A stretch of DNA of 61,219 nucleotides from Priapulus caudatus (GCF_000485595.1 NW_014577138.1:167797-229015), one strand, 5' to 3'. Shown: positions 48,101-58,300, counted from the first letter of the stretch. Notes: generated by a model not told the origin, from the sequence alone. Made by a program: numbers and translations.

Positions 48101-51100
48101 TACCTAAATTATAGCTGCAAATAAGCTGAAATTAAAAAAACAGATTCAGATCGATGATACTATGTTTAACATGCTTTTTGGAACGTGAAAACACAAAATA
48201 AACATTTGGAGATGTACCATTTGTTTATATCCCACTTTATGGATGCCGAAGGGTCGTTCAACAAACAATTGTCTAGTTAGTAGAAGCTGCTCTGTCGATG
48301 GGTGCCTGTTACTGTGAAGCTAAGAAAAGCATAACTACAATTTCTTATCATAATACAAATAACTTCCTGATACATATATATATTCAAAATTATTGCTCAT
48401 TTGCAAATTATAAATTATCACATTCATTAGAAATTTCTCATATGCACACAAAATCAGACTGCAGGTATAAATCAATATAGGTGGAACAACCACATTCGCT
48501 ACTTCATAAACAGGGTAAGGGAAATTGTTTTTAACCATGTTTTATATATAATACTAATGCTGCTTAAATTGTTATAAGAGTAAGTAACCTCACCATATGT
48601 GAGCAAGTGAGATCATAGGGCCCATTTTCAGAAAAATCATAAATGGTCAAGACTACATGAAGCCTTGAAATTACATAGTTTTGTATGACACTTCATCTTT
48701 TAAAAACGTTGTGCCATTTTAGACCGATGATGTCATAACTACCTATGATGATTCTGAAAATCGACCATTGGTTCCTCTGCCATTTTATAGTTTATATATC
48801 GAATAAATTTTTTCATATTACAGCCTGCAAAGATTTCAGCAGCTATTCAAAAACTAAAAAAATACCTCTAGTAGCATCAATGAATCTATCGCACTCAGGT
48901 AGCACCACATATACCTCATGCAGGACATCTTCCATGTAAATGCGCAGCTTGTCATCTGTGATTTTACGTGTCTTTCTTTCTAACTTAGCCATGATGATGT
49001 TGTAGTTCTGCACACGTTCAGTAAGGTCCTCAAGCCAGAACTGCATCTTCTGGTCAGGTGTCCAGAACTGATGAGAGAGCAGTGACTTTGGATACTTGTA
49101 CCTGGGTAACAACATCACAGTATTTCTCACCCATTTACACTCTCCCAGCAAGCAAATACTACATTTTGAAATGGAATTTGTATTCAAATATTATAGAAAA
49201 TCTTACCATAAATATGGCTATATACATGTAGTTTAACAACATATAATTGCTATGCAGTGTCACGTGGAATACAATTATCAATTTATATTTCAAATATATC
49301 TGATGTAGTGATCTTTTACAAACAATTTGACAGTAACTGAATCAGTCATCAACTCAAATTCTTTAACTCTGAGACAATGTGAGCAGACTTACGCAACAAT
49401 GAAGAATACATTTCCCACAAATGGTATGGCTTGCAGGCAGTACAACGGCAAGCAGTGTAGAAGATCATGGGGCAACTAGATAAAGAAAGTTGTGCTTCGA
49501 TAAAATATACTTTTGTAGCATATGGTTTACAAATGTTGTTTTCAGCATCTATAGAGGGTTTCGCAAATTTTCAAATTACCCACAACGCATCGCCGCCGGC
49601 CATGACTTGTTCCAGAAACCAGTTCAGGCATGGTACAAGTACATTGAGCAACGCACCTCTGCTCATTTTATTCGCCTATTAAGCAAATCCATCACAACGC
49701 CGCTCTCCTGCGGTGTTGTCAACTGCAGCAATCAGTATCAGAGAGAGCCACACAGCTTTTTTAGGCTGCCTAGCGTGACCACAACACAAGGTAAAGTGAC
49801 GAGAGACCAGGCGGACCACAGACGCTTGCAGCATTTTCAATAAAAAAAGCAATGCTGAATAAACACGAAATGTATTTACTACCAATGTCTTAATGTTTCT
49901 CTACTCTCTTTCGCCTAGTATTGCCGATAATTACCGTAAATGCCGGTCAAATGCTCCTCTGCAACACACAGGTACACCGCACGCACGGCGCACGCCGCTA
50001 CACATTTACACGTATATATATATATTGCCGGCATCCAGTATCCTAGTAGCTGTTTGAGTGGGGGTGGAGATTTCTCTTGCACGTGCAGCATACTGTACAT
50101 AAAATAGCACCGAGGCAACATGTGAACAGAATTCACCAAGCCCGGCTTTACAATTACAGTGTGCTGACATGATGCCTGTCCCATATTCTCTCATCGTGAC
50201 CCATGCACAGATAGAGAGATGGTATAAACAAAGACTGGGAGTGCATAACACGTGCTCTGATAACGTAGATGGGACTCTCACTGTTCACATGATAGATGTA
50301 GACTGATACACCACTAACCCAACCGCAGAACAGTCGATCGTAGGCATCCAGACTTTTGTGGTTCTGAAAGTCCTTGAGAGTATAAAATGGTCTTGGCTAG
50401 AATGTTAGGTAGTCAATTCACGAGATCCAAATAAGTACGTGATAGGCACAAGTTGTGGTCCTCGCTCCATTCTCGTACGGGTGTCGATTCTCAATGCACG
50501 CAATTTTCTCGAGATAGCGTGCTTTGGCTACGTTGTCTAGTGAATCAAAGTACTTGTCCAGACTACGTACACTTCAGACAGTTGGCAAATGTGCATACAC
50601 CAGATGTTATAAAACGCTGCGTTTGATAACTATAAGCAGTAAAATCGGTGAAATTTCTGAACACTTGCGATGTAAACAAACTCAAGTCCATGAACATAAT
50701 TATGTGTTGCGTGCAATTTCGCGACGCTAATAAACCTGCATGCAAAGCCCTGCAAAACCGGACCTGTATAATCTCATTGAACTCTAGCGGAGCACCCCAA
50801 CCCACGCTGATAAACATGCCTGCAACACCCTGTAAAACCGGGTCTGCACAATCATATTGAACTCTAGCACCCCATCACGCTCTGGTAAACCTGTCTGCAA
50901 AACCGGGATCCACTTACTGCTAATATAGATTACTATAATAACACTATCGTATGTACAATCTATCGATGTAAAATCGCTAGATTGCGCATATCGGTAACAC
51001 GTGTTCGCAATTCTGACTACCAGTATGGCCGGCGGCACGGGATTGTAGGTAATATTGCTATTTTTAGTGCAAGTCCGCGACTTGCACTAAAAATAGCAAT

Positions 51101-54100
51101 ATTACCCACAATCCTGAGCCGTCGGCCATACCGGTTCCAAAAAGAGCGAACATGTGTTGCGTGTATAATCTGCCGATCTGCACAATCAACCGATTTTACA
51201 TTGGCTATAGTGTTATTATTGCAATAGATATTAGCAGTAAGTGGATGCCGATTTTGCAGACAGGTTTATCAGCTGGTTTTGGTGTGCTAGAGTTCGAGAT
51301 GATTGTGCAGACCCGGTTAATGGGCGCCGGTTTTACAGGGTGTTGCAGGCAGGTTATCAGTGTGAGTTGTGTTAATTGGTAGAGTTCGATGAGATTGCGC
51401 AGGCCCGGTTTTGCAAGCAGCTAGGTTGATCATTGTGGGTTTTAGGTGCTAGAGTTCAATGAGGCTGTCACACAGTCGGCAGATTCGTAGATTGAGCAGA
51501 TCGGAAGATTGCACGCAACACATATGTTCATAGACTTGAGTTTGTTTACATCGTAAGAGTTCAGAAATTTCACTGATTTTACTGCATCTACTCTAGCTAT
51601 CAAACGCAGCTTTTTATAATAGCTAGTGTATGCACGTTTGTCGGCTGTCTGTAGTGTACGTAGTATGGATAAGTACTTTGATTCACTAGACAACGTAGCC
51701 AAAGCACGCTATCTCGAGAAAATTGCGTGCATTGGGAATCGAGACTCGTACCAAATAGACAATGTCGAATGGAGTGAGGACCACAATGTGTTCCCATCAC
51801 ACACCTATTTGAATCTCGTGCACTACTTAACATTCCAGCCGAATCCATTTTATACTCTCAAGGACTTTCAGAACCACAAAAGCCTGGATGCCTACAATCG
51901 ACTGGTCTGAGGTTGGGTGAGAGGTGTATCCGTCTACAATGTACATCTATGATGTGAACAATGAGTGCCCCATCTACGTTATCCGAGCACATGTTATGCA
52001 CTCCCAGTCTCTGAATATACCGTCTCTCTATCCGTGGGTTATAATGAGAGAAAATGGAACAGTCATGTCAGCACACTGTAATTGTAAAGCCGGGCTTGGT
52101 GAATCTTCTTCACACGTTGCCTCGGTGCTATTCTACGTAGAGTATGCTGCACGTGCAAGAGAAACCACTACACCCACTCAAACAGCTGCCTACTGAATGC
52201 CAACGATATATGTATATAAGTGTAAATTAATGTGTAGCGGCGTGCGCCGTGCGTGCGGTGTACCTGTGTGTTGCAGAGAAGCATTTGACCGGCATTTACA
52301 GGTAATTATCGGCAATACTAGGCGAAAGAGAGGAGAGAAACATTAAGACATTGGTAGTAAATACATTTCGTGTTTATTCAGCATTGCTTTTTTATTGAAA
52401 ATGCTCCAAGCGTCTGTGGTCCGCCTGGTCTCTCGTCACTTTACCTTGTGTTGTGATCACGCTAGGCAGCCTAAAAAAGCTGTGTGGCTCTCTCTGATAC
52501 CGATTGCTGCAGTTGACAACACCGCAGGAGAGCGGCGTTGTGATGGATTTGCTTAATAGGCGAATAAAATGAGCAGAGGTGCATTGCTCAATGTACTTGT
52601 ACCATGCCTGAACTGGTTTCTGGAACCGCCATGGCCGGCAGCATTGCATTGTGGGTAATTTAAAAATTTGTGGAGCCCTCTATGTGATAGCTTCTGAGAA
52701 CTAGTTTCAACGTAGGAGTGTTCTGAGACTTGTCTATTTAGTAATAGACGCCTAGACAGGCAGGCGTATTCATGTTTGCACAGAGTCTTGTAAAATGACC
52801 ATTTCGCGTAGTTATTGGTACATTGTGAACCATCAGAGGATGCAGGGTTAGGTAGACGTGGGGGCAATGTGTGGGGAATACTGGGCTGATATATATATAC
52901 GTTGTTCTGATTGTGAAGGGGGAGTCGTGTTTGGAGTCCGGGTCAGTGACGGTTGACCATTTTGCGTTGTTATGTTTGGTAAAAATAAGATTGGTTTTGC
53001 TGAACACAAATCCGTGTAAATCTCTGTTTTTATATCTAAATTCTAAATTATATTATCCATACACTCTGGTGTAACAAAAAGTGTACGTTACTTTACATTG
53101 GGAATGGGGAAATACATCTCTATTCACATACACGCATGCAGGACACACCTAGACAGAAATGACACGCCTGTGCATAAACTCACAATCACATGTGCACACA
53201 CCCAATGCTACTTATTTTAACACAAAAGCTATAGCTCTGTGCAAATGTGTAAGTAAATTATAATTAAACACATTATCAAATCTACTCCTATGCAAGGCTG
53301 GGAGATTTTAGATAATATCTGTTTTAGAATTTGAAATTAACATAAAGTTATGTAAGATGACATGCAATTGCAATCATTAAAGATGCCTTCCCACGCACAT
53401 TTTTGTTACAACCCACTGTAAAAACGTCAGTAAATAACTCACTACACTGTAACTGAATGTTAGAGCTCTTTGAAAATAAAACTGTAAAAATATGTATCAA
53501 ACCTATATTCCCTCAGGCTCAACGAAAAAACAACTCGAAAAACATGTTTCGCCGCGGTTCTGTATCATAGCGGCAAGAGTCGACGCAGGTCACGTAACCA
53601 GCACAGCTACATATATATCATATAACACATGTGTTATATGATATCTATGAGCATATGCAGCCTTCATGACCTTCAGCGCTTGGCAACACCGCATGGCAAC
53701 AAGAGACGTGTCACAACATCGCCGCAGAGCAGCAAAAGTAAAGGCTGTTTGAAACATTCGACCCGACACTTTCACTTTGGAGTCTAAATGCTTAAAATGA
53801 ATGAACGTATTCCTGAGCATTTTTACCTATCACACATATATAGACAAGTGCAAACCTGCAATGTAAAAATAATTCATTTTTGCCTGATTTTATGTTTTCC
53901 GCTTGCAATTTCGAGGGAAGACACCTTTAATAATCAGTACTGTGGACTGGTTCAGAGCAATTAGTGTAAATCTATACCTGTCTGTATACTTCGAGTTCTC
54001 TCCGAGTCAATGTGCCCAAAGGTTTACCCTTTCGAATCTGTGTGTAGATTCGAAAGTAATCCCTAGCATCCAGAAATAGGTCTCTCAGACCTGTAACACA

Positions 54101-55742
54101 AATTTAATACTGAAAACTTTAAAAGGGAATTATGAAGAGCCAAGACTCTGAACTCAGTTTGTATGGTCCAGGATTAATTGACTTTAAATCACTGATACAG
54201 TAGATTGACCACTCTATGATTGTTGTCATTTATAGCTAGGACATCAACCATGTTATATATATACCCGTCTGACATGGTAATTTCTTACAGCTTGGGGCTC
54301 GTAGTTAATTATTTTGATAATGCTCCAGAAAATTTCTAGGGGAGAGGGGGCAAAAAATTTGTATCAATAATCAGGAATAATAGTCAAATCCTATTTTGAA
54401 GTTTAAAAAGTCGATCTCCACCTGTAGGATAGAACTAAACTAAAAGGATGGTTTTTATGAGGTTTTGTTTTAGGATATGGCTTTGTTTCTTAAATGTATT
54501 CTAGCCGTATTTATATTTATAGGATTATATTGATCCAGTGGAAGTGATGCAAGTGTAACTGAAATGATATGGAAGATAGCCAAATATGGAGCACTGGCCG
54601 CGCATAGAAGAGAAGTGCGCGCGGGAGAGAGAAAAGAAAAGATAACATGGTGGATCCATGCGCCATAATGAAAGCCAGCGCACAGATCCAAAGAAAAGCC
54701 TATAATCACCTGTAAATGCCGGTGAAATGGTCATCTGCAACACACAACTCACAAGTACACCGCACGCACGCCCTGTGCTGTGTGCAGAAACACCAAGAAA
54801 GTCTCTTGGTGTGCGGCTCTTGAGTGTTGATCGACAATATCAATATGGCGTCTATAAGCCACTTCGTAGTTACGCACTGGAGCCCTATGACGTCATCAGG
54901 TCATAGGTCATTTGTACATAGCTGAGAAGTTGGATCGCGCGTTCGCTCGCTCGGAACGAGTACGTGCACTGACGTAAACATAGACTGGTACGCGATCGAC
55001 AGTTCGCTGCATGTATATCGAGCTTGTGACAAGGGCATCGGGACAGTACGTGCACTGACGTAAACATAGACTGGTACGCTGCAGTTCGCTGCATGTCTAT
55101 CGAGCTTGTGACAAGGGCTTGGAAACATTCTAGGCCTATTTTCACATTTGACATGGATTCTTCCGCTCACTCAAGATAGATTAAATAGTTCTATTTGTAT
55201 TTTCATTTTCACAATAAGTGCACGAAGTTTAACGAACTACAGCTTGTGATCTTCTATTTACATACCATATCGGATAAACACAAAAGTTTGCTTCCAAATC
55301 TTATAGTTGAAAACTTAACCATTTTTCGAGCGATCCACATAACCTGTAGAATTTGTATTGAGCAGTCATCGCCGTCTCGGTGTAAGTAGTCCGCTTCGCG
55401 GACGGGTATCGTTTCACTCACAAAAAGGCGCGAACGTCTAGAACTTAGAGGAGGATCTACCTCCGACCTGCTCCCCCATCCCACACAGGCTTACTTTACA
55501 TTGGACATGCTGTAGCAGTGATGGGTTAGCATGTTAAAGAATTCAGTAAACTATTACCATGTTTGACGATCTTGTAGATCTTGAACACTCCAGGGTATCG
55601 GCGCTCAAGGATCCCCTCATACCAGGTTACATATCTGTTATATTTTGCAACTGCAAAGGTGACAAGGGCTGACGAAGCAATTCGACTCTTCTTTTTTTGG
55701 TCTTGTGGTGTAGTAGACAGATAGCTGTTCTGGACGATATGC
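36045..55742 (-). CDS. LETMD1-like: LETMD1-like mitochondrial LETM1-domain protein, seven exons (first exon not found)
   Basis: Minus-strand exons in order: 55742-55558, 54090-53978, 49475-49393, 49101-48915, 47889-47746, 36411-36315, 36124-36045. All have AG/GT borders and fully matching phases (1, 0, 2, 0, 0, 1, stop). Conserved pieces: KYNRYVTWYEGILERRYPGV, GLRDLFLDARDYFRIYTQIR, the hydrophobic LPLYCLQAIPFVGNVFFIVA, YPKSLLSHQFWTPDQKMQF, ACFIRGLNPKSLHTEQR with WLKQWVEV, and the end DCISLLLHCPIFLGLNEP. These match vertebrate LETMD1 in order (for example FPRQLLIRHFWTPKQQTDF and ACYLRGLNS). LETMD1 is a mitochondrial inner-membrane protein related to LETM1. A segment of about 40 residues between the 48915 and 47746 exons seems absent or in an unseen exon, and the N-terminus with targeting signal is not located. 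An ATG at 55795 would give a short alternative start. Confidence 0.9.
36315..36411 (-). CDS. LETMD1-like: LETMD1-like exon, ACFIRGLN motif
   Basis: Acceptor TGTACAG, donor GTAGGT; 97 nt. ACFIRGLNPK and WLKQWVEV are signature pieces of the LETM1 ribosome-binding-like domain. The intron to the previous exon is 11.3 kb and contains a foreign gene copy. Confidence 0.9.
36926..37037 (-). CDS. Candidate exon of unknown gene or alternative exon
   Basis: Acceptor CTCACAG, donor GTGAGT, 112 nt. It encodes TGLTYVGLLTVSLLGQSEEL and GPLLGVATALQ, hydrophobic and coding-like. The phases (one leading base, phase 0 end) do not fit between the LETMD1-like exons, so I do not place it there. A second, weakly similar minus-strand stretch (EVSAPLVTTRQEFL versus QVSAPLITMRGKFL) lies 250 bp away, which favours a repeat. 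Confidence 0.25.
39883..44800 (+). pseudogene. Degenerate copy of a large repeated invertebrate gene family (GLHAFSGCDSTSAF type)
   Basis: Family landmarks appear in order on the plus strand but in changing frames with many stops. They are WDNYDVNMETLDGKDTLHA-like at about 41284-41345; VTYDLAVALKAYSIQSLEAP at about 41763; MFDRLLIMLGNFHLELGILW, LLTECDVLAEGSLNGFIKGK and YYNRCSRVHDILAL (41821-42465 frame); FINRVHRDLMRAVRTNDVES; GLHAF/SARDFTAR near 43995-44040; DVNEAQRSQAFAALAKY near 44190-44250; and RRARLPQPDHIIW near 44510. I recognise this set from many unnamed predicted proteins of molluscs, cnidarians and echinoderms; no biochemical role is known to me. The longest remaining frame is 41821-42465 (214 codons). 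The copy sits in an LETMD1-like intron on the opposite strand. Confidence 0.7.
41821..42465 (+). pseudogene. Longest open piece of the degenerate repeated gene
   Basis: 214 codons with the conserved TECDVLAEGSLNGFIKGKYY block and PTAQYWCGYIYFINRVHRDL. After FFATKLALAY the family pattern is lost, so a frameshift is likely near 42360. Confidence 0.75.
46963..47060. repeat. Dispersed repeat, copy 1
   Basis: ACAGACATAA-type sequence (here CAGACATAAAGCTGCCTGCT) followed by TGAATGAAAAAA and ACAATCAGTGCAT. A second copy is at 58193-58300. Confidence 0.65.
47746..47889 (-). CDS. LETMD1-like: LETMD1-like exon, ribosome-binding-domain start
   Basis: Acceptor CACATAG, donor GTATGA; 48 codons in phase 0. 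LLRATDLAITRDGFADENAH leads to AACFIRGLN in the next exon. This join agrees with the family alignment. Confidence 0.8.
48616..48780. mobile_element. Short element of the GGGCCCATTTTCAGAAAA type
   Basis: GGGCCCATTTTCAGAAAAATC at the left and GATTCTGAAAATCGACC at the right are inverted copies. Related to the short elements at 31030 and 35494. Non-coding. Confidence 0.55.
48915..49101 (-). CDS. LETMD1-like: LETMD1-like exon, HFWTP motif
   Basis: Acceptor TACCCAG, donor GTATAT; 187 nt. The motif HQFWTPDQK corresponds to RHFWTPKQQ of LETM1-type proteins. It ends MEDVLHE in phase 0. Confidence 0.9.
49393..49475 (-). CDS. LETMD1-like: LETMD1-like exon, membrane segment
   Basis: Acceptor TATCTAG, donor GTAAGT; 83 nt. 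Hydrophobic LPLYCLQAIPFVGNVFFIVA fits the first part of the transmembrane helix. Confidence 0.85.
49580..49843 (+). pseudogene. THAP zinc-finger fragment, left copy
   Basis: The frame reads CGVVNCSNQYQREPHSFFRL and PSVTTTQGKVTRDQADHRR, matching THAP domains (C-X4-C, then SFFRLP). It ends within QHFQ plus TAA. Upstream residues AWYKYIEQRTSAHFIRLLSK are shared with the right copy but I do not recognise them. DNA binding is inferred from the THAP family. There is no transposase domain. Confidence 0.75.
50006..50563 (-). pseudogene. SWIM zinc-finger gene fragment, left copy
   Basis: Reads outward from the centre. LDKYFDSLDNV is followed by frameshifts and later RMVHSQSL and a SWIM-like MSAHCNCKAGLGEFCSHVAS (C-X-C..C-X-H). 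The same protein part in other genomes is joined to a YqaJ-type exonuclease; I see no YqaJ core here. Several breaks. Confidence 0.75.
51626..52196 (+). pseudogene. SWIM zinc-finger gene fragment, right copy
   Basis: Better preserved copy. MDKYFDSLDNVAKARYLEKI, then SYQIDNVEWSEDHNVFPSHT, YTLKDFQNHKSLDAYNRLV and an in-frame TGA (51908-51910), after which GWVRGVSVYNVH continues in the same frame. Next are ECPIYVIRAHVMHSQSL and the SWIM part VMSAHCNCKAGLGESSSHVA, where one Cys of the usual C-X-H is replaced by Ser. The N-terminal half and SWIM order match the unnamed THAP/SWIM/YqaJ proteins of invertebrates. Confidence 0.8.
52392..52649 (-). pseudogene. THAP zinc-finger fragment, right copy
   Basis: Almost identical to the left copy (NCSNRYQREPHSFFRLPSV) with few substitutions. 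Starts near CRPWRFQKPVQAWYKYIEQ and ends EHFQ. Confidence 0.75.
53615..53644. repeat. Perfect 30-bp palindrome
   Basis: ATATCATATAACACA and its exact complement with no loop. It lies in an intron of the LETMD1-like gene. Function unknown. Confidence 0.85.
53978..54090 (-). CDS. LETMD1-like: LETMD1-like exon
   Basis: Acceptor GTTACAG, donor GTATAG; 113 nt. It encodes DLFLDARDYFRIYTQIRKGK and TRRELEVYRQ, the counterpart of the segment that precedes the first membrane helix in LETMD1. Confidence 0.9.
54703..54790. repeat. Fragment of the THAP/SWIM element
   Basis: TAAATGCCGGT.AAATG..CATCTGCAACACACA and ACCGCACGCACG match 49930-50000. A small separate remnant. Confidence 0.6.
54960..55120. repeat. 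Tandem duplication, about 80-86 bp x 2
   Basis: GTACGTGCACTGACGTAAAC starts at 54960 and at 55046. Both units contain GAGCTTGTGACAAGGGC; the second lacks six bases (CGATCG type). Confidence 0.85.
55558..55742 (-). CDS. LETMD1-like: LETMD1-like exon (first one found)
   Basis: Acceptor CCTGTAG, donor GTAATA. It ends FKIYKIVKHG, where the last G codon is completed by the next exon. It starts with one base, so a preceding exon ending in phase 2 is expected upstream; none is obvious between 55743 and 61219. Confidence 0.88.
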
Positions 55743-55939
55743 CTACAGGAATAAATAAAATAGCCACGTGTACTTATATTATGTATCACAGTCAATGCAT
55801 GGCAGCAAACAAGCTTCTTGTTTGAGTTTCATTAGACCTTCCTTTAATCGAATGTTTTAATATAGATACTGGGGTAGGGTTTGAAAATGTGGGAGGTTCA
55901 TAAAATTCATTATACTTAAGCAATTACCTAAGTTGTAAC

Positions 55940-56463
55940 TAGGGGTGCACCGGAACTTGGATCCGGCCGGAAATATCCGGCCGGATCCCCAATTTTTCAG
56001 AGTTCCGGTTCCGGCCGGAACCCATCAGAAACAGTCGGCCGGAACCGGAACTTTTTCCTAATTTCATTTCTGCTACAAGTGTCATCAAAATCAAAAGATT
56101 AGTCACTGAATGTAGTTAACAACTTCACACTTTTCTGCCCAAAAAACGCTTGGCACTTGAACATTGGCTAACTAACTGAACTGAACCTAACTGATGTTAG
56201 GTGATTCATAAGATTTTCTTTCAAAATCAAATCGCATCTGTCCATTAGTTGAAAATAATAAACTAAACCCAGGGATACTGCAACATGCAAGTTTTACCAC
56301 AGAATTGGCTCGTGAATAAGATGCCAGAATTATGCAAATTATGCACTGTAAGCAGCTGATTCATACACCTAACAGTAACAACCATCCTGTAATTAGAACG
56401 TTGAGCATTGTCCTACTCACCTAAGTGATGTGCCTGCTAAAAGTTGGATCCGGTGCACCACTA
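55940..56463. mobile_element. hAT-type MITE, 524 bp, with 8-bp target duplication
   Basis: Ends TAGGGGTGCACCGG and (inverted) TAGTGGTGCACCGG. GTTGTAAC flanks both sides (55932-55939 and 56464-56471). An internal GATCCGGCCGGAAATATCC-type cluster makes the left subterminal region CG-rich. No ORF. Confidence 0.92.
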
Positions 56464-57603
56464 GTTGTAACATCTCAGTACACAAAGCCAAAAGGACCAA
56501 ACACTTTTAGACAATTTGAGTTACTTCAGAAACAGTCAATCACAAAACCAATATTAATGTATGTTTACATTAACACAATTCCGGTAATGGCGGCCAGTGA
56601 GTAAGACGTGTGCAACATCGGCTTGCACATATTTTGAAAAAGTGAAAGGAAAAGTATAGAAAAAATCGACATTATGCGTGGAGGCAAGCAGAAAGTGTTT
56701 AAACACTCCACGCACAACTACGTGACGCGACAAAACAAGGAACGAATGGAAACAGTGGATAATTCTGTGAACGCTGAAGCCGGCATTTCAAGTAACATGG
56801 CTACTACAATGGCGCACGATGAAGCCGGCGCCAAGGTCACGAACGCGGAGCTGCGAGAACTCTTTGTCGGCCTATAGGCAAGTTTAAATAACAAATTAAA
56901 AGAGGGTTTTGCTGACCTTACAGAGAAGATAACCAATTTAACCAGAAAAATTAAAAATCTAGAGATGGAGGTCGACACAGTGAGCGAAGATCATGCACAG
57001 CAGCGAAAAAAATACACGGGAGCGGCGAGCGATTTCGCTCCCGTCAGCTTTCAAAACGCTCTGGTAACGACAATTACGAGAGCGAAAATTTTGGAAGATA
57101 CGAGAAAAAATCGCCCCCGTGCCGCCGGCAGCGTTCGAAATTAGTTCCGACCCGGAGGCCCTCCCAAGCTTTTGCTCGGGCCACCATCTCTACGAAACTG
57201 CCGGTCCTCCTGACCGGCACTTTTTCCCCTCATATTACGCTGAAATACTACGGTTATCGCAACGGCAGTTTAGACAGGTCCTTGTATAAACGGGAGTGCA
57301 TAATACGACCCGTTCCTCAACGTAGACGGGGTTTCCAAAACATCTAGAGCTGCATGAACTCCCTCAACGCATGATTCGCCACACGAACAAAAACTCGCGA
57401 CAGTCTAAGAAATCGATTGCGGCATCGCCCGGCATGTAGGGCAGCCCATGCAGTGTTTTTATGATCGCGTAACAATAAGTTTTTATATCGCAGGGGTTAC
57501 CGTGAGGAGTGAGGGCACGACCAGTGACACCTGACACGCACGTAATCAAAGCTGTTAACTGAATTCGTCACTTTTCTTAACGTAGAAAGTGGACTGTTTT
57601 TAT

Positions 57604-57675
57604 TCAGTTAGATATTAGTTCATTAGATATCGATCATTAGATATCGTTCATTAGATATAGTTCATTAGATATCTA
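57604..57675. repeat. Short minisatellite, about 15-bp unit
   Basis: Four to five copies of TTCATTAGATATCG and variants within the hAT-type element. Confidence 0.8.
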
Positions 57676-58192
57676 GAAGCAATGTGAACTCTATATACTT
57701 ATTAAAGATTCTAGGCACTTGTAACTTTGCGGAAGTGCGGCAGCATAGATCTATGCATGGGGGTACCGTGGACTGGGGAGGTGAAAAACGAAAGTAAAAC
57801 CTTGGCCAGAAGCTCCTCCGATCGACATTCCTAGAGATTGAAACATTATTTGACCAACTCTAATTAAGTTACATGTATGCTGTTTTAATGCCAATGGTTA
57901 TCTGTATATACTATTTTATTACTCACTGCTAGTAAATAAGCGGACCACCAAATTTTTGTGCTGGTCCACCAACTTTCTGAAGTTGATGGTCCTGCTGTCC
58001 ACTAGATTTTCAGCCGAAATTCGAAACCTGCGGTGCCGTGCTCGACAAACCCGCTTGCCCGATGGCACGGGGCAACCAAAATTCGCCCCCGGGCAAGTAG
58101 CTTGAAATTGCATTTGCCTGTTCCGGCAAGCAAGTTTTTTTTATTGAATGTCTAGACATAACGATATTTTTCTGTTTCCACCCGTCCCTTGC

Positions 58193-58300
58193 ATTGTTTT
58201 GCACAGACATAAGCTGCCTTGCTGCGACGAGCTTTGAATGAAAAAAACCATGCGAATGAGACAATCAGTGCATGCAGTCATACTTTGTACACAACATGCA
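58193..58300. repeat. Dispersed repeat, copy 2
   Basis: ACAGACATAAGCTGCCTTGC, TGAATGAAAAAA and GACAATCAGTGCATGCAGTC match the copy at 46963-47060. Here it is part of the hAT-type element, which suggests that the first copy is a fragment of the same family. Confidence 0.65.

Larger units (their letters stand above)
44801..48600. other. Intron sequence of the LETMD1-like gene, few recognisable features
   Basis: Apart from the exon at 47746-47889 I see only non-coding DNA. A dispersed repeat copy is at 46963-47060. Short CCCC/GGGG-containing stretches around 46020-46560 are not identified. Confidence 0.5.
49538..52703. mobile_element. Giant inverted repeat: two head-to-head copies of a THAP/SWIM-encoding element
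   Basis: The centre is at 51077, where arms of 27 bp (GGTAATATTGCTATTTTTAG and TGCAAGT against their complements) surround CCGCG. Left copy 49575-51054, right copy 51101-52659; each copy has its own ends, ATTACCCACAA..CGCCGGCCAT and the inverted form. Outer flanks are also similar (TATAGAGGG type). Each copy holds a THAP fragment reading inward and a SWIM-containing fragment reading outward, plus a minisatellite of about 65-80 bp with CTGCAAAACCGG and TTGAACTCTAGC motifs near the centre. It lies between two LETMD1-like exons and its left end is about 60 bp from the exon at 49393-49475. Confidence 0.85.

Noticed and set aside
53590-53820. Minus-strand 76-codon ORF as LETMD1-like exon
   Set aside because: The exons at 53978 and 49475 already join in phase and the sequence does not resemble the family.
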